A model generated the notes under the pieces. That model had not been told where the DNA came from, ran no database searches, and saw nothing but the letters and a program-made list of their open reading frames with translations. DNA of 64,000 nt from an uncultured Prevotellaceae bacterium (GTDB lineage Bacteria; Bacteroidota; Bacteroidia; Bacteroidales; Bacteroidaceae), in assembly GCA_947176535.1 (NCBI GenBank), contig CAMWQU010000004.1, positions 52,495 to 116,494 of the forward strand, given 5' to 3'. Made by a program: the position numbers and the translations under genes. Of this stretch, positions 1 through 7,956 are shown in pieces (position 1 is the stretch's first letter; each line of letters opens with the position of its first letter).

Positions 1-84
1 CTTGCCGGTGGGCAAGGAATACATGTGAAAAAGGCGTTTTCTGGACGCTTTGGTTTTGGCGGTGTAGAACTTCGCAAACTCTAA
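1..84 (+). CDS. 3' end of an unrecognised protein (partial, runs in from the left edge)
   Basis: Frame 1 is open from the first base to a TAA at 82-84 and gives 27 residues ending in GRFGFGGVELRKL. The ORF track does not list it because its start lies outside the window. The Gly/Phe-rich and basic tail does not match any family I can name with confidence. It lies in the same AT-rich tract as the TerB-like cassette, so it may belong to the same acquired segment. It could also be a chance open frame, since only 81 coding bases are visible. Confidence 0.35.
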   Translation, partial: LAGGQGIHVKKAFSGRFGFGGVELRKL

Positions 85-528
85 TCATCAAGTCAGAAAC
101 AAAGTAACGGGAACGCCTCATGAAGGTGTAGTTATTACACGCATCATTGATAGTGGACAGCCATAGTTGAGTCCTTTTATCAGTATGTATCGTTGTACAT
201 ATACCTTTCGTGGGGCTAATCCGCGTTGCTCGTTTAGACTTGATGGGCAATGCGAAGGCCTTACACCGTGGAACGAGCGACAGGAGCTGGCTCCACGTTC
301 TTTATTCATGTGTAAAACAGATATTTCACACCGTTTTTAGGAGCCAAACGGGCAAAGTTGTAGCAATGTTTGGACGTCAGAAATCGGCTTTTCGAGAATG
401 CAGTCGTACTTGGTGGCATCAATCAAGTACGACCGGGCTGATGTTGTCCGCTCTATCGCAAAAGGAAGCAACTGAAAATAATGTGTTGCAGTGTGTTATT
501 TATAAAGTATAACTAAATCATTTACAAA
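85..528. other. 444-bp stretch without a convincing gene; possible mobile-element end or structured RNA
   Basis: Two ORF-track entries lie here (118-309 minus, 210-512 plus), but neither has a recognisable domain or a convincing start context. The stretch contains several self-complementary segments. One is a perfect 10-bp inverted repeat, GTCGTACTTG (403-412) and CAAGTACGAC (424-433), with an 11-nt loop. Another is a GTGGA..TCCAC pairing around 270-296. Conservation of structure rather than of protein is plausible, but I cannot assign it to a known RNA family. No typical -7 box lies immediately before the 529 ORF. Confidence 0.4.
403..433. repeat. Perfect 10-bp inverted repeat upstream of the TerB-like cassette
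   Basis: GTCGTACTTG at 403-412 pairs exactly with CAAGTACGAC at 424-433 around an 11-nt loop. It lies about 95 bp before the first cassette gene and is not followed by a T tract, so it does not look like a terminator. A recombinase or regulator site, or a stem in a transcript, would fit equally well. Confidence 0.6.
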
Positions 529-948
529 ATGGAAGAAAACAAAGTAAACACCCCGTTGGTTGATGATGTCCTTAGGTGGCACTTCTTCAACATGTACCGT
601 CTGTCTTTGTCTGATGAAGAATTTGATTTCACGGAGAGGCAGGTTCTGTATGAAATTGGTGTAGAACATGGGATTACTCCTGAACAGATTAACGAAGTGA
701 TTCTTACCGCCAACCTTGTTCCTGCTATTCCTGACACCATCGAGGGGAAAGTTGAGTGCCTTTATGATTTGGCAAGAATGGCATGGGCAGATGGGGAAAT
801 AAAACAGGAAGAGCGTGACATGATGAGAAAATGTGTAATCCGTTATGGCTTTCTGCCTGAAAATGCAGACGGCATTGTGGATTATTTTATTAAGAGTGTA
901 AAAGAAAACAAACCTAAAATCGAGATTCTACATGAAGTTAATGGATAA
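529..948 (+). CDS. TerB-like (tellurite-resistance fold) cytosolic protein
   Basis: A 139-residue, all-helical, acidic protein without signal peptide or membrane segment. Residues about 75-110 (DLARMAWADGEIKQEERDMM) have the pattern 'A..DG.i...E...' typical of TerB-like domains, in which two metal-binding helical repeats carry conserved acidic residues. A weaker similar segment lies around residues 25-60. TerB-like proteins are known from ter stress and defence loci, often with vWA proteins. Here the gene is first in a cassette and its stop overlaps the next start (ATG at 932 or 941), so the two are probably translationally coupled. It is AT-rich compared with the genes to the right of the tRNA. 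The fold assignment is by motif only; the role is unknown. Confidence 0.7.
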   Translation: MEENKVNTPLVDDVLRWHFFNMYRLSLSDEEFDFTERQVLYEIGVEHGITPEQINEVILTANLVPAIPDTIEGKVECLYDLARMAWADGEIKQEERDMMRKCVIRYGFLPENADGIVDYFIKSVKENKPKIEILHEVNG

Positions 949-2209
949 ATTAAAGGGTGGTTCTGTCAAGAGCTTGTTCGCCACCAAACCGGAATCTATA
1001 GATGCCGGCTCAGAGACTGCTTTTCAGAGTGTATCGCAAACAGGAACTTCTGCGCGTAAAAAAGGGGAACCCTATAAGCAATATGGTTTGCGCGTTGCAG
1101 GATTGTCGGCAGGTGAACTTCATACGCTTCTTCCTTATCTTCAGTCTGTTTACTTGAGTATACGCAAGGAGCAGGAAAGCGATGCAAAATTACAAGAAGC
1201 GTTAAGAAATAAATTGGATGCTAAAAAGGCGGACTTGGAAGCGGAACGCCAAAATAAGAATGAGGAAATAGCAAGCTCCCAAAATCAACAAAATCAACTC
1301 TTAACAGAGATTGAGGAACTTAACGAAGAGCTTGCCACCTTAAAGCATGGGACAAAAGAACGTAATCGTGATGCGTGGATAACGCTGGTCATTTCAAGCG
1401 TGTTGCTTGTGCCATTCTCTATTTATTTCTTTATATTTTATAGTTCCGTAGGCTATTCTGCATTCTTTAAACAGTTTGATATAGGTAACATTGCAAACGG
1501 TGATTTTACGTTGTCACAAGCAATTTTCGATTCTCAGGCTATTGCAAGCGCATGGGAAGATGGTTTTGCAGAGCTGATGTTCATACTTTTTATGCCGGTT
1601 ATATTTCTTGCATTTGGCTTCGTGCTTAACCGATGGGAGCGTGAGGATGGTTGGTTAAAGTATATTAAGATTCCTACGCTTATTACTGTCGCCTTTGTAT
1701 TTGACTCTCTCCTTTCGTTTGGAATCTGTAAAAAGATTTATGCCTTGAATGCAATGATGCAATTAAATGATGTTCCTTCATATAGTGTATCTTTAGCTTC
1801 TAAGGATGAGGACTTTTGGATTATTATATGTCTCGGTTTTGTTTCTTATTTGATTTGGGGATTTGTTTTCGGCTTTTGGATAAAAGCATGGGAAAACCTT
1901 GACCTTAATCCGGAGAAGCGCAAGAGAATGGAAGACAAGATAGAAGAAACTAAGAGAAAGTTGGAAACTGAACGTCAGAATTGCTTAAACCTAAAAGCGG
2001 AAGTGACAGGCATAGGGCCTAAGATTAAGGAAATTGAGTCTCAAATGGGAGTAAGTACACGTTATGATATTGGCAAGATTAAGTTGGAATTGAATAATTT
2101 CTTTGCCGGATGGCAAACTTATCTCGCGGTTCTTAATAAGCCGGATATCGAAAAACAAGAAGCTACAAATCTCTTTAATGACATGATAGGTTCAATTCAG
2201 AATTTATAA
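932..2209 (+). CDS. Four-pass membrane protein with two coiled coils
   Basis: 425 residues. An N-terminal soluble part (1-70) is followed by a strong coiled coil at about 76-145, rich in E/K/Q. Predicted membrane segments lie at about 149-171, 213-232, 247-266 and 295-317, and a second coiled coil spans about 325-375. With four passes, both coiled coils should face the same side, presumably the cytoplasm. I do not recognise a family. ATG 932 overlaps the end of the TerB-like gene by 17 nt; ATG 941 (MDKLKGG) is an alternative. Its position between a cytosolic TerB-like protein and an exported vWA-like lipoprotein suggests it links the two across the inner membrane, which is inference. Confidence 0.75.
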   Translation: MKLMDKLKGGSVKSLFATKPESIDAGSETAFQSVSQTGTSARKKGEPYKQYGLRVAGLSAGELHTLLPYLQSVYLSIRKEQESDAKLQEALRNKLDAKKADLEAERQNKNEEIASSQNQQNQLLTEIEELNEELATLKHGTKERNRDAWITLVISSVLLVPFSIYFFIFYSSVGYSAFFKQFDIGNIANGDFTLSQAIFDSQAIASAWEDGFAELMFILFMPVIFLAFGFVLNRWEREDGWLKYIKIPTLITVAFVFDSLLSFGICKKIYALNAMMQLNDVPSYSVSLASKDEDFWIIICLGFVSYLIWGFVFGFWIKAWENLDLNPEKRKRMEDKIEETKRKLETERQNCLNLKAEVTGIGPKIKEIESQMGVSTRYDIGKIKLELNNFFAGWQTYLAVLNKPDIEKQEATNLFNDMIGSIQNL

Positions 2210-2222
2210 AACTTATATAATT

Positions 2223-3080
2223 ATGAAGTCCAAAGTATTATTATCAGTTGTGGCTGTTGCTATGGTTGCAATGGCGTTTGTATCTTGTGGGAAGGATGCT
2301 GAGACTAAAACAAATGCTGCCGGTAAAGGAACAATTACTTCGGCTCATGTGGACAAACCTCTGAATATTTCTATTTATCTTGACTTGTCCGACAGACTTG
2401 TTCGGGATATGACTCCAAGTCAGAAAGACAGGGATATTGAGATAGTGAGTTATATAACGGAATACATAAAGAGCCATTCTGAAGCACAAAAAATAATTCC
2501 TTCAAAAGACAGAATCAAGGTGTTCTTTTACCCCACTCCGGCTGATCCAAAGATTGCCTTGCTTTCAAGTGACCTTGAAATGGATTTGAGTAAAGCCCAA
2601 CCTGCAGATAAGAAAAAGATGCTTAAAGAGTTTCAAAAGAACTTCAATACGAGTCTTACTCAGATTTATGACGCAACGCTTAAAGCAAAAGACTGGCCTG
2701 GAAGTGACATTTGGGGTTTCTTTAGAAAGCAAGTTGATACATATTGTGTAAGAGAAGATTCTCGCAACATAATTGTGATTTTAACCGATGGATATATTTT
2801 TTATGCTCAAAATAAAGTTAAGGTTGGTAATAATTATAGTTACATTACCCCTGCGACATTGAAGAATCCAAACTCCGGTTTGATAGCTGAACGTGATGGA
2901 CTCGATAACATAGAGGTTCTTATGCTGGAAGTAAATCCCATTGATCCCAAACATCAGGATCAAATGGAGCGTATTCTTCAAAAATGGTTTTCAGACATGG
3001 GTGTTCAGAAATTCTATGTCGGAGAAACAGACCTGCCGTCAAATACAAAATTGATTATTGATAAATTCTTGAAAGAATAA
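2223..3080 (+). CDS. Exported lipoprotein with a vWA-like domain
   Basis: 285 residues. Residues 1-22 form a lipoprotein signal (hydrophobic stretch, lipobox AFVSC, Cys22). The mature part starts with ISIYLDLSDR (about 49-58), in the place of the MIDAS D-x-S-x-S motif of vWA domains but with the last serine replaced, and continues to NIIVILTDGY (about 182-191), the typical vWA strand with its Asp. Metal binding may therefore be altered. It starts 13 nt after the membrane-protein gene and completes the cassette. TerB and vWA proteins are known partners in ter loci, where the vWA proteins (TerF/TerY-like) are usually cytosolic. An exported lipidated version is unusual. Function unknown. Confidence 0.7.
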   Translation: MKSKVLLSVVAVAMVAMAFVSCGKDAETKTNAAGKGTITSAHVDKPLNISIYLDLSDRLVRDMTPSQKDRDIEIVSYITEYIKSHSEAQKIIPSKDRIKVFFYPTPADPKIALLSSDLEMDLSKAQPADKKKMLKEFQKNFNTSLTQIYDATLKAKDWPGSDIWGFFRKQVDTYCVREDSRNIIVILTDGYIFYAQNKVKVGNNYSYITPATLKNPNSGLIAERDGLDNIEVLMLEVNPIDPKHQDQMERILQKWFSDMGVQKFYVGETDLPSNTKLIIDKFLKE

Positions 3081-3119
3081 GGACGTTGTGCCGCACCGGT
3101 TGGTAACCCCACTGGCGCG

Positions 3120-3195
3120 ACTATAGCAGGACGGGGCTCTGTCCATAGCGGGATTGAGGCCCGTCCATAGCGGGACGAGGACGGGTCGTCGTATG
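3120..3195. repeat. 22-bp-period palindromic repeat array, locus A
   Basis: GTCCATAGCGGGAT at 3141 and GTCCATAGCGGGAC at 3163 are spaced by exactly 22 bp. They are flanked by degenerate units (ATAGCAGGAC at about 3123 and a GTATGGAC end at about 3191). The core is an imperfect palindrome (GTCC...GGAC). The same unit recurs at 21,875-21,950 and 58,320-58,378. The array lies between the 3' end of the vWA lipoprotein gene and the 3' end of tRNA-Met. Confidence 0.75.
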
Positions 3196-3198
3196 GAC

Positions 3199-3231
3199 GT
3201 TCGCCGGGCTACTTGCCGTAGGCCGGCGAAC
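3199..3231. repeat. Strong 14-bp stem-loop
   Basis: GTTCGCCGG (3199-3207), one mismatch and CTAC pair with GTAG, one mismatch and CCGGCGAAC (3223-3231) around a TTGCC loop. No T tract follows on either strand, so it is not a standard intrinsic terminator. It sits next to the 22-bp repeat array and before the tRNA-Met terminator and may stabilise the 3' end of the lipoprotein mRNA. Confidence 0.6.
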
Positions 3232-3250
3232 GCTGTAATGCAGGTAAAAA

Positions 3251-3289
3251 GAAAAGAGGAGATAACTTGAAAAATTACCTCCTCTTTTC
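3251..3289 (-). terminator. Intrinsic terminator of tRNA-Met
   Basis: GAAAAGAGGAG and CTCCTCTTTTC form a long stem. On the minus strand it is followed by a T-rich run (TTTTCTTTTT). It lies 4 bp downstream of the tRNA 3' end and so fits termination of the tRNA transcript. Confidence 0.8.
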
Positions 3290-3292
3290 GTG

Positions 3293-3366
3293 TAGCGGGA
3301 AAGGGACTTGAACCCTTGACCTTCGGATTATGAATCCGACGCTCTAACCAGCTGAGCTATCCCGCC
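3293..3366 (-). tRNA. tRNA with CAT anticodon (Met, or Ile2 if lysidine-modified)
   Basis: The minus strand folds into a standard 74-nt cloverleaf. The acceptor stem GGCGGGA pairs with TCCCGCT with one G-U, followed by D-arm GCTC/GAGC, the anticodon loop TTCATAA, T-arm GGG-TTCAAGT-CCC and discriminator A. The 3' CCA is not encoded. The sequence alone does not let me separate elongator Met from the lysidine-modified Ile2 isoacceptor; I favour Met. Its 3' end faces the AT-rich cassette at 1-3,080, which is the usual geometry for an island integrated at a tRNA gene. Confidence 0.95.
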
Positions 3367-3403
3367 ATCCTAATTTTAAGAACGCTTTTTGCGAAATGCG
3401 CTG

Positions 3404-3435
3404 CAAAGGTAGACTAAAAAATCGGAATCTGCAAA
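3404..3435 (-). promoter_or_regulatory. Promoter of tRNA-Met (-7 TACCTTTG, -33 TTTG)
   Basis: On the minus strand, TTTG (3432-3435) and TACCTTTG (3404-3411) are separated by 20 bp, matching the Bacteroidetes primary-sigma consensus. The -7 box is 37 bp upstream of the tRNA 5' end. Confidence 0.75.
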
Positions 3436-3495
3436 GAAAAGTATCGTTTTTTTTATTATTAACGTCTATTTCTTCTTTCGTCGTTATTTTATTCG

Positions 3496-3503
3496 TATCT
3501 TTG
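3496..3503 (+). promoter_or_regulatory. -7 box (TATCTTTG) for the lptF/ribBA operon
   Basis: TATCTTTG matches TAnnTTTG and places transcription start near 3510. This rules out the GTG at 3503 given in the ORF track and supports the ATG at 3551, preceded by AGGAA. The -33 region is weak. Confidence 0.65.
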
Positions 3504-3550
3504 TGGGCCACTCGCAATGCGGGGCGGCTTGCGCAACACATGTAGGAAAT

Positions 3551-5473
3551 ATGGGATTCATAAAACGGTTGGACTGGTTTGTTCTGAAAGCGTTTCTGCA
3601 ACTGCTTGCAGCCACGTTCTTCATCTGTCTGTTCGTGTTTATGATGCAGTACACGTGGCGCTATATTGATGAACTTATCGGTAAGGGATTGTCTACGAAA
3701 GTGTTGGCGCAGTTTTTCTGGTATATGGGCCTGAACTTTGTGCCCGTGGCCCTTCCGCCCGGCATTTTGCTGGCCTCGCTTATCACGTTTGGCAACATGG
3801 GCGAGAAACTGGAATTGCTGGCCATGAAAGCAGCCGGCATACCGCTCATCCGCATTTTGGAACCTCTGTTCTTTTTGGTGTTATTGCTGTGCGGCGCCAG
3901 TTTCTATTTCCAGAACAACGTGGCTCCGGAGGCTACGAAGCAACTGGGGGCTTTGGTGTATTCCATGAAGCAGAAGTCGCCGGAACTGGACATTCCCGAA
4001 GGTGTGTTCTACGGCGAGATTCCGGGCTATAATATCTTTGTGGAGCGTAAGAATCCGGAGACGGGCATGCTCTACGGGGTGATGATTTACTCGAACACGA
4101 ACGCTCAGGAGGACACGCAGATTGTCCTCGCCGACTCGGCGCGCCTGCAGAGCACGGCCGACAAGATGCACCTGATGCTCACACTGTATAGCGGCGAACG
4201 TTTCCGCAACATGGATTCCCGGAGCGCCAACATGATGAAAGCGGATGTGCCCTATATGCGCGAGACGTTCACTCATGAGGTGGATTTGATAGCTTTCGAC
4301 GGGAACTTCAATGTGATGGACGCCTCGCTGTTTGCCGGCAACGCGTCTACAAAAGACCTCAGAAACATAACGTTGGGAATAGATTCGCTGACGCAGCGCA
4401 TCGACAGCATGGGGCATGCCCTCTACGACATGGAGCGGCGCACGGTGATGGAACGCGACTGGGCTGTGGGACGGCAGCCCTCGGAGGCGGATTCGTCGCA
4501 GATGATGGCCCGATTGGATAAGGCACAACCTTTCGATTCGCTCTACATCTCGCTCACGCACGAGCAGTTGCAGTCCGCCGTCCGCACGGCAACGTCCAAG
4601 GCGCGGCAGTTGCAGGCCGAATATGAATTCCGTCGGCTGATGACAGACGAGGACAACCGGGTGCTCCGGCTCCATAAGGTGGAATACCATAAGAAGTTCA
4701 GTCTCTCGCTGGCCTGTTTGGTATTTTTCTTCATCGGTGCTCCGTTGGGGGGAATCATCCGCAAGGGAGGTCTCGGAATGCCCGTCATCGTGAGTGTAAG
4801 CATATTTATTTTCTACTACATCGTGAACATCAGCGGAGAGAAGATGGCCAAGACCGGCACGTGGTACATACCCTTCGGGGTGTGGCTGAGCACAATGGTG
4901 CTGGCTCCCATCGGGGCTTTCCTCACATACAAGGCAAACAACGATTCGGCTGTCTTCAACATGGACGGCTACCGGATGTTCTTCATGCGGCTGCTCGGTC
5001 TGCGCGAGTCGCGCAAGCTGAACCGAAAAGAGGTGGTCATCTACGAGCCAGATTATCGGCGCTTGCTGACCGATATGGCCTTGCTGCGGACGGACTGTCG
5101 GGATTATGCCACGCAGCACCGACTTATGCGCATACCCGACTACCGGAGGATATTCTTCCGCTACGAAGATGATACGGCCGTCGCAGACCTCGACCGGCGG
5201 TTGGAGGCTATGGTCGCGGAGCTGCACAACAGTCGTGACAGCGTGATACTGGGTACGCTGAACGAATTACCCGTATTGGTTCCGGACGCCCATACGCGCC
5301 CGTTCCGGGATGCCCGTTGGAACATGGCTGCGGGCCTCTTCCTGCCCGTCGGGTTGCTGCTCTATGTGCGCATCTGGCGCTTCCGCGCCCGTCTCCGTCG
5401 CGATATGAACGTCATACAGGAGAAACTGCAACGGATTGAAGACCGGATAAAGAAATTGGAAAACATGTCGTAA
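3551..5473 (+). CDS. LptF/LptG (YjgP/YjgQ) family permease
   Basis: 640 residues from the ATG at 3551 (MGFIKRLDWF). Membrane helices cluster at the N-terminus (about residues 10-130: FLQLLAATFFICLFVFMMQY and following) and near residues 380-470. A large periplasmic domain lies between, which is the LptF/G arrangement. LptF/G form the membrane part of the LptB2FG exporter that extracts lipopolysaccharide from the inner membrane. Escherichia coli LptF/G are about 360 residues; the extra length here lies after the last helix bundle and includes a further TM segment and a C-terminal coiled coil, as in other Bacteroidetes homologues. It is the first gene of a six-gene plus-strand run and is followed after 18 bp by ribBA. 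F versus G cannot be decided. Confidence 0.88.
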   Translation: MGFIKRLDWFVLKAFLQLLAATFFICLFVFMMQYTWRYIDELIGKGLSTKVLAQFFWYMGLNFVPVALPPGILLASLITFGNMGEKLELLAMKAAGIPLIRILEPLFFLVLLLCGASFYFQNNVAPEATKQLGALVYSMKQKSPELDIPEGVFYGEIPGYNIFVERKNPETGMLYGVMIYSNTNAQEDTQIVLADSARLQSTADKMHLMLTLYSGERFRNMDSRSANMMKADVPYMRETFTHEVDLIAFDGNFNVMDASLFAGNASTKDLRNITLGIDSLTQRIDSMGHALYDMERRTVMERDWAVGRQPSEADSSQMMARLDKAQPFDSLYISLTHEQLQSAVRTATSKARQLQAEYEFRRLMTDEDNRVLRLHKVEYHKKFSLSLACLVFFFIGAPLGGIIRKGGLGMPVIVSVSIFIFYYIVNISGEKMAKTGTWYIPFGVWLSTMVLAPIGAFLTYKANNDSAVFNMDGYRMFFMRLLGLRESRKLNRKEVVIYEPDYRRLLTDMALLRTDCRDYATQHRLMRIPDYRRIFFRYEDDTAVADLDRRLEAMVAELHNSRDSVILGTLNELPVLVPDAHTRPFRDARWNMAAGLFLPVGLLLYVRIWRFRARLRRDMNVIQEKLQRIEDRIKKLENMS

Positions 5474-5491
5474 TTAACCTATACCCGATAT

Positions 5492-6691
5492 ATGAACGAG
5501 AAACTAAAAAACATAGAAGAGGCTATCGAAGACTTCCGTCAGGGAAAGTTCGTGATAGTAGTGGATGACGAAGACCGCGAGAACGAAGGAGACTTCATTA
5601 CGGCGGCCGAGACCATCACGCCGGAGAAGGTGAACTTTATGCTGCAGAACGGCCGCGGAGTGCTCTGTGCCCCTATCACCATCAGCCGGGCCGAGGAACT
5701 GCAGTTGCCCCATCAGGTGGAGGACAATACCTCGATGCTGGGAACTCCGTTCACCGTTACCGTCGATTTGCTGGAGGGTTGCACCACGGGCGTCAGTGCC
5801 CATGACCGTGCGGCCACGATACGTGCCTTGGCCGATCCTGCCCGCAAACCGTCGGATTTCGGTCGTCCGGGACACATCAATCCTCTTTATGCGCAGGACA
5901 AGGGCGTGCTTCGCCGCGCCGGACATACGGAGGCGGCCATCGACCTTGCGCGTCTGGCAGGCTTGCAGCCGGTGTCGGCACTTATCGAGATTCTGAATGA
6001 GGACGGCACCATGGCCCGCATGCCTCAGTTGAAAGAAGTTGCTCAGCGTTTCGGTCTGCGCATTATAGCCATCAAAGACCTTATCTCATATCGCCTGCAG
6101 CGCGAATCGCTCGTGGAGAAAGGCGTGGAAGCCGATATGCCGACGGAACACGGCCATTTCCGCATCATACCTTTCCGTCAGAAAACCAATGGACTGGAGC
6201 ACGTGGCATTGTTCAAAGGCGAGTGGGAGAAGGACGAGCCGGTATTGGTGCGTATGCACAGCAGTTGCATGACGGGCGACATCTTCGGCAGCCGGCGCTG
6301 CGACTGCGGAGAACAGTTGCACAAGGCCATGGAACTTATCGAACGTGAGGGAAAGGGCGTAGTCGTGTATCTCAATCAGGAGGGGCGCGGCATCGGTCTG
6401 ATGAACAAGATTGCGGCCTATAAGTTGCAGGAACAGGGAGACGATACGGTGGATGCTAACATTCATCTCGGTTTCCAACCGGACGAACGCGACTATGGCG
6501 TGGGCGCACAGATTCTGCGTAGCTTGGGTGTCTCCAAAATCCGGCTTATCACCAATAATCCAGTCAAGCGCGTCGGTCTCGAAGGCTACGGTCTGGAGAT
6601 TGTGGAGAATGTCCCCATCGTGATAGAGCCCAATGACTACAACCGTCGCTATCTGGAGACGAAGAAGAACCGCATGGGACATAAACTTTAA
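5492..6691 (+). CDS. ribBA: Bifunctional 3,4-dihydroxy-2-butanone-4-phosphate synthase / GTP cyclohydrolase II
   Basis: 399 residues. The N-terminal RibB domain (about 1-200) has the acidic [10 protein letters not shown] motif (25-34) that binds Mg and ribulose-5-phosphate, and [10 protein letters not shown]. The C-terminal RibA domain (about 205-399) has the zinc cysteines in [17 protein letters not shown] (Cys259, Cys270, Cys272) and the [10 protein letters not shown] motif. Both halves of riboflavin synthesis entry, from GTP and from ribulose-5-phosphate, are therefore intact. It lies 18 bp after the LptF/G gene and 36 bp before the aminotransferase gene. Cytosolic. Confidence 0.97.
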   Translation: MNEKLKNIEEAIEDFRQGKFVIVVDDEDRENEGDFITAAETITPEKVNFMLQNGRGVLCAPITISRAEELQLPHQVEDNTSMLGTPFTVTVDLLEGCTTGVSAHDRAATIRALADPARKPSDFGRPGHINPLYAQDKGVLRRAGHTEAAIDLARLAGLQPVSALIEILNEDGTMARMPQLKEVAQRFGLRIIAIKDLISYRLQRESLVEKGVEADMPTEHGHFRIIPFRQKTNGLEHVALFKGEWEKDEPVLVRMHSSCMTGDIFGSRRCDCGEQLHKAMELIEREGKGVVVYLNQEGRGIGLMNKIAAYKLQEQGDDTVDANIHLGFQPDERDYGVGAQILRSLGVSKIRLITNNPVKRVGLEGYGLEIVENVPIVIEPNDYNRRYLETKKNRMGHKL

Positions 6692-6727
6692 GAACAGAAT
6701 TTATAACGAACATTAAATACAGATATT

Positions 6728-7924
6728 ATGGGAGCACAACTATCCGAGAGACTGAACCGTCTGTCACCCAGCGCCACACTGGCGATGAGCCAGCGCAGTA
6801 GCGAACTGAAAGCACAAGGCATCGACATCATTAACATGAGTGTGGGCGAGCCTGATTTTGATACACCCGACCACATCAAGGACGCTGCCGTACAGGCCGT
6901 GTGCGACAACTGGAGCCGCTATTCTCCCGTGCCCGGTTATCCTGCCCTCCGACAGGCCATTGTGGACAAGCTGAAGCGTGAGAACGGGGTGGACTACACG
7001 CCGGCTCAGATTCTTTGCTCCAACGGAGCCAAGCAGAGCGTCTGCAATACGATTATGGCCGTTGTGAATGACGGTGACGAGGTCATTATCCCGGCTCCTT
7101 ACTGGGTAAGTTATCCTCAGATGGTGCTGCTGGCCGGTGGTAATCCCGTTTTTGTGGAAGCCGGTATCGAACAGAATTTCAAGATAACGCCCGAACAACT
7201 GGAGGCCGCTATTACGCCCCGTACACGCGCCCTCATCCTTTGTTCGCCCAGCAATCCCACCGGTGCCGTATATAGCCGGAAAGAACTGGAGGGACTGAAG
7301 GACGTATTGCTGCGCCACGAGAATGTTATCATCATTGCCGACGAAATCTACGAGCATATCAACTACGTGGGCGAACATGCCTCGATGGCTCAGTTCCCTG
7401 AGATTAAAGACCGTGTGGTTATTATCAACGGAGTTAGCAAGGCTTACGCCATGACAGGATGGAGAATCGGTTTTATTGCCGCTCCGGAATGGATAGTCAA
7501 GGGCTGCAATAAGTTGCAGGGACAATACACCAGTGGCCCGTGCAGTGTCAGTCAGAAAGCCGCCGAGGCTGCATTTGCCGGCTGTCAGGACTGTGTAGAG
7601 GAAATGCGTCTGGCTTTTGAACGCCGCAAGAATCTTATCGTGAAACTGGTGAAAGAGATTCCCGGACTGGAGGTCAATGAGCCGGAGGGAGCGTTCTATA
7701 TCTTCCCCAAGTGCAGCAGTTTCTTCGGTAAACGCGATGGCGACCGCCTCATAAACAGCAGTAGCGACCTCGCCATGTACCTGTTGGAAGTAGGGCATGT
7801 GGCTACGGTTGGTGGTGATGCTTTTGGTGCTCCCGAGTGCTTCCGCATGAGCTATGCGACCAGTGACGAAAACATTGTAGAGGCTTTGCGACGAATCAAG
7901 GAGACACTGGCGCGTCTCAAGTAA
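6728..7924 (+). CDS. aspC: Pyridoxal-phosphate aminotransferase, aspartate aminotransferase type
   Basis: 398 residues, fold-type I class Ib aminotransferase. Visible motifs are NMSVGEPDFDTP near the N-terminus, SPSNPTGA (173-180), ADEIYEHINY, and the Schiff-base lysine Lys238 in NGVSKAYAMTGWRIG. It transfers the amino group between aspartate/glutamate and 2-oxoacids; related enzymes also act on aromatic substrates or prephenate, so the exact specificity is open. It lies 36 bp after ribBA in the same run. Confidence 0.92.
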   Translation: MGAQLSERLNRLSPSATLAMSQRSSELKAQGIDIINMSVGEPDFDTPDHIKDAAVQAVCDNWSRYSPVPGYPALRQAIVDKLKRENGVDYTPAQILCSNGAKQSVCNTIMAVVNDGDEVIIPAPYWVSYPQMVLLAGGNPVFVEAGIEQNFKITPEQLEAAITPRTRALILCSPSNPTGAVYSRKELEGLKDVLLRHENVIIIADEIYEHINYVGEHASMAQFPEIKDRVVIINGVSKAYAMTGWRIGFIAAPEWIVKGCNKLQGQYTSGPCSVSQKAAEAAFAGCQDCVEEMRLAFERRKNLIVKLVKEIPGLEVNEPEGAFYIFPKCSSFFGKRDGDRLINSSSDLAMYLLEVGHVATVGGDAFGAPECFRMSYATSDENIVEALRRIKETLARLK

Positions 7925-7956
7925 TCGGGCCTTCGGAATCTTAAAGAGAGTTACAG

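Noticed and set aside
210-512. 100-aa ORF upstream of the TerB-like gene
   Set aside because: No domain, no convincing start, and it crosses inverted repeats; I treat the region as non-coding.
3120-3195. Array at locus A considered as a CRISPR
   Set aside because: The units are 14-bp cores every 22 bp with 8-bp spacers, far too short for CRISPR repeats and spacers, and there are no cas genes in the window.
3881-5227. 448-aa minus-strand ORF opposite the LptF/G gene
   Set aside because: Antisense shadow without domains; the plus-strand frame has membrane helices and a promoter.
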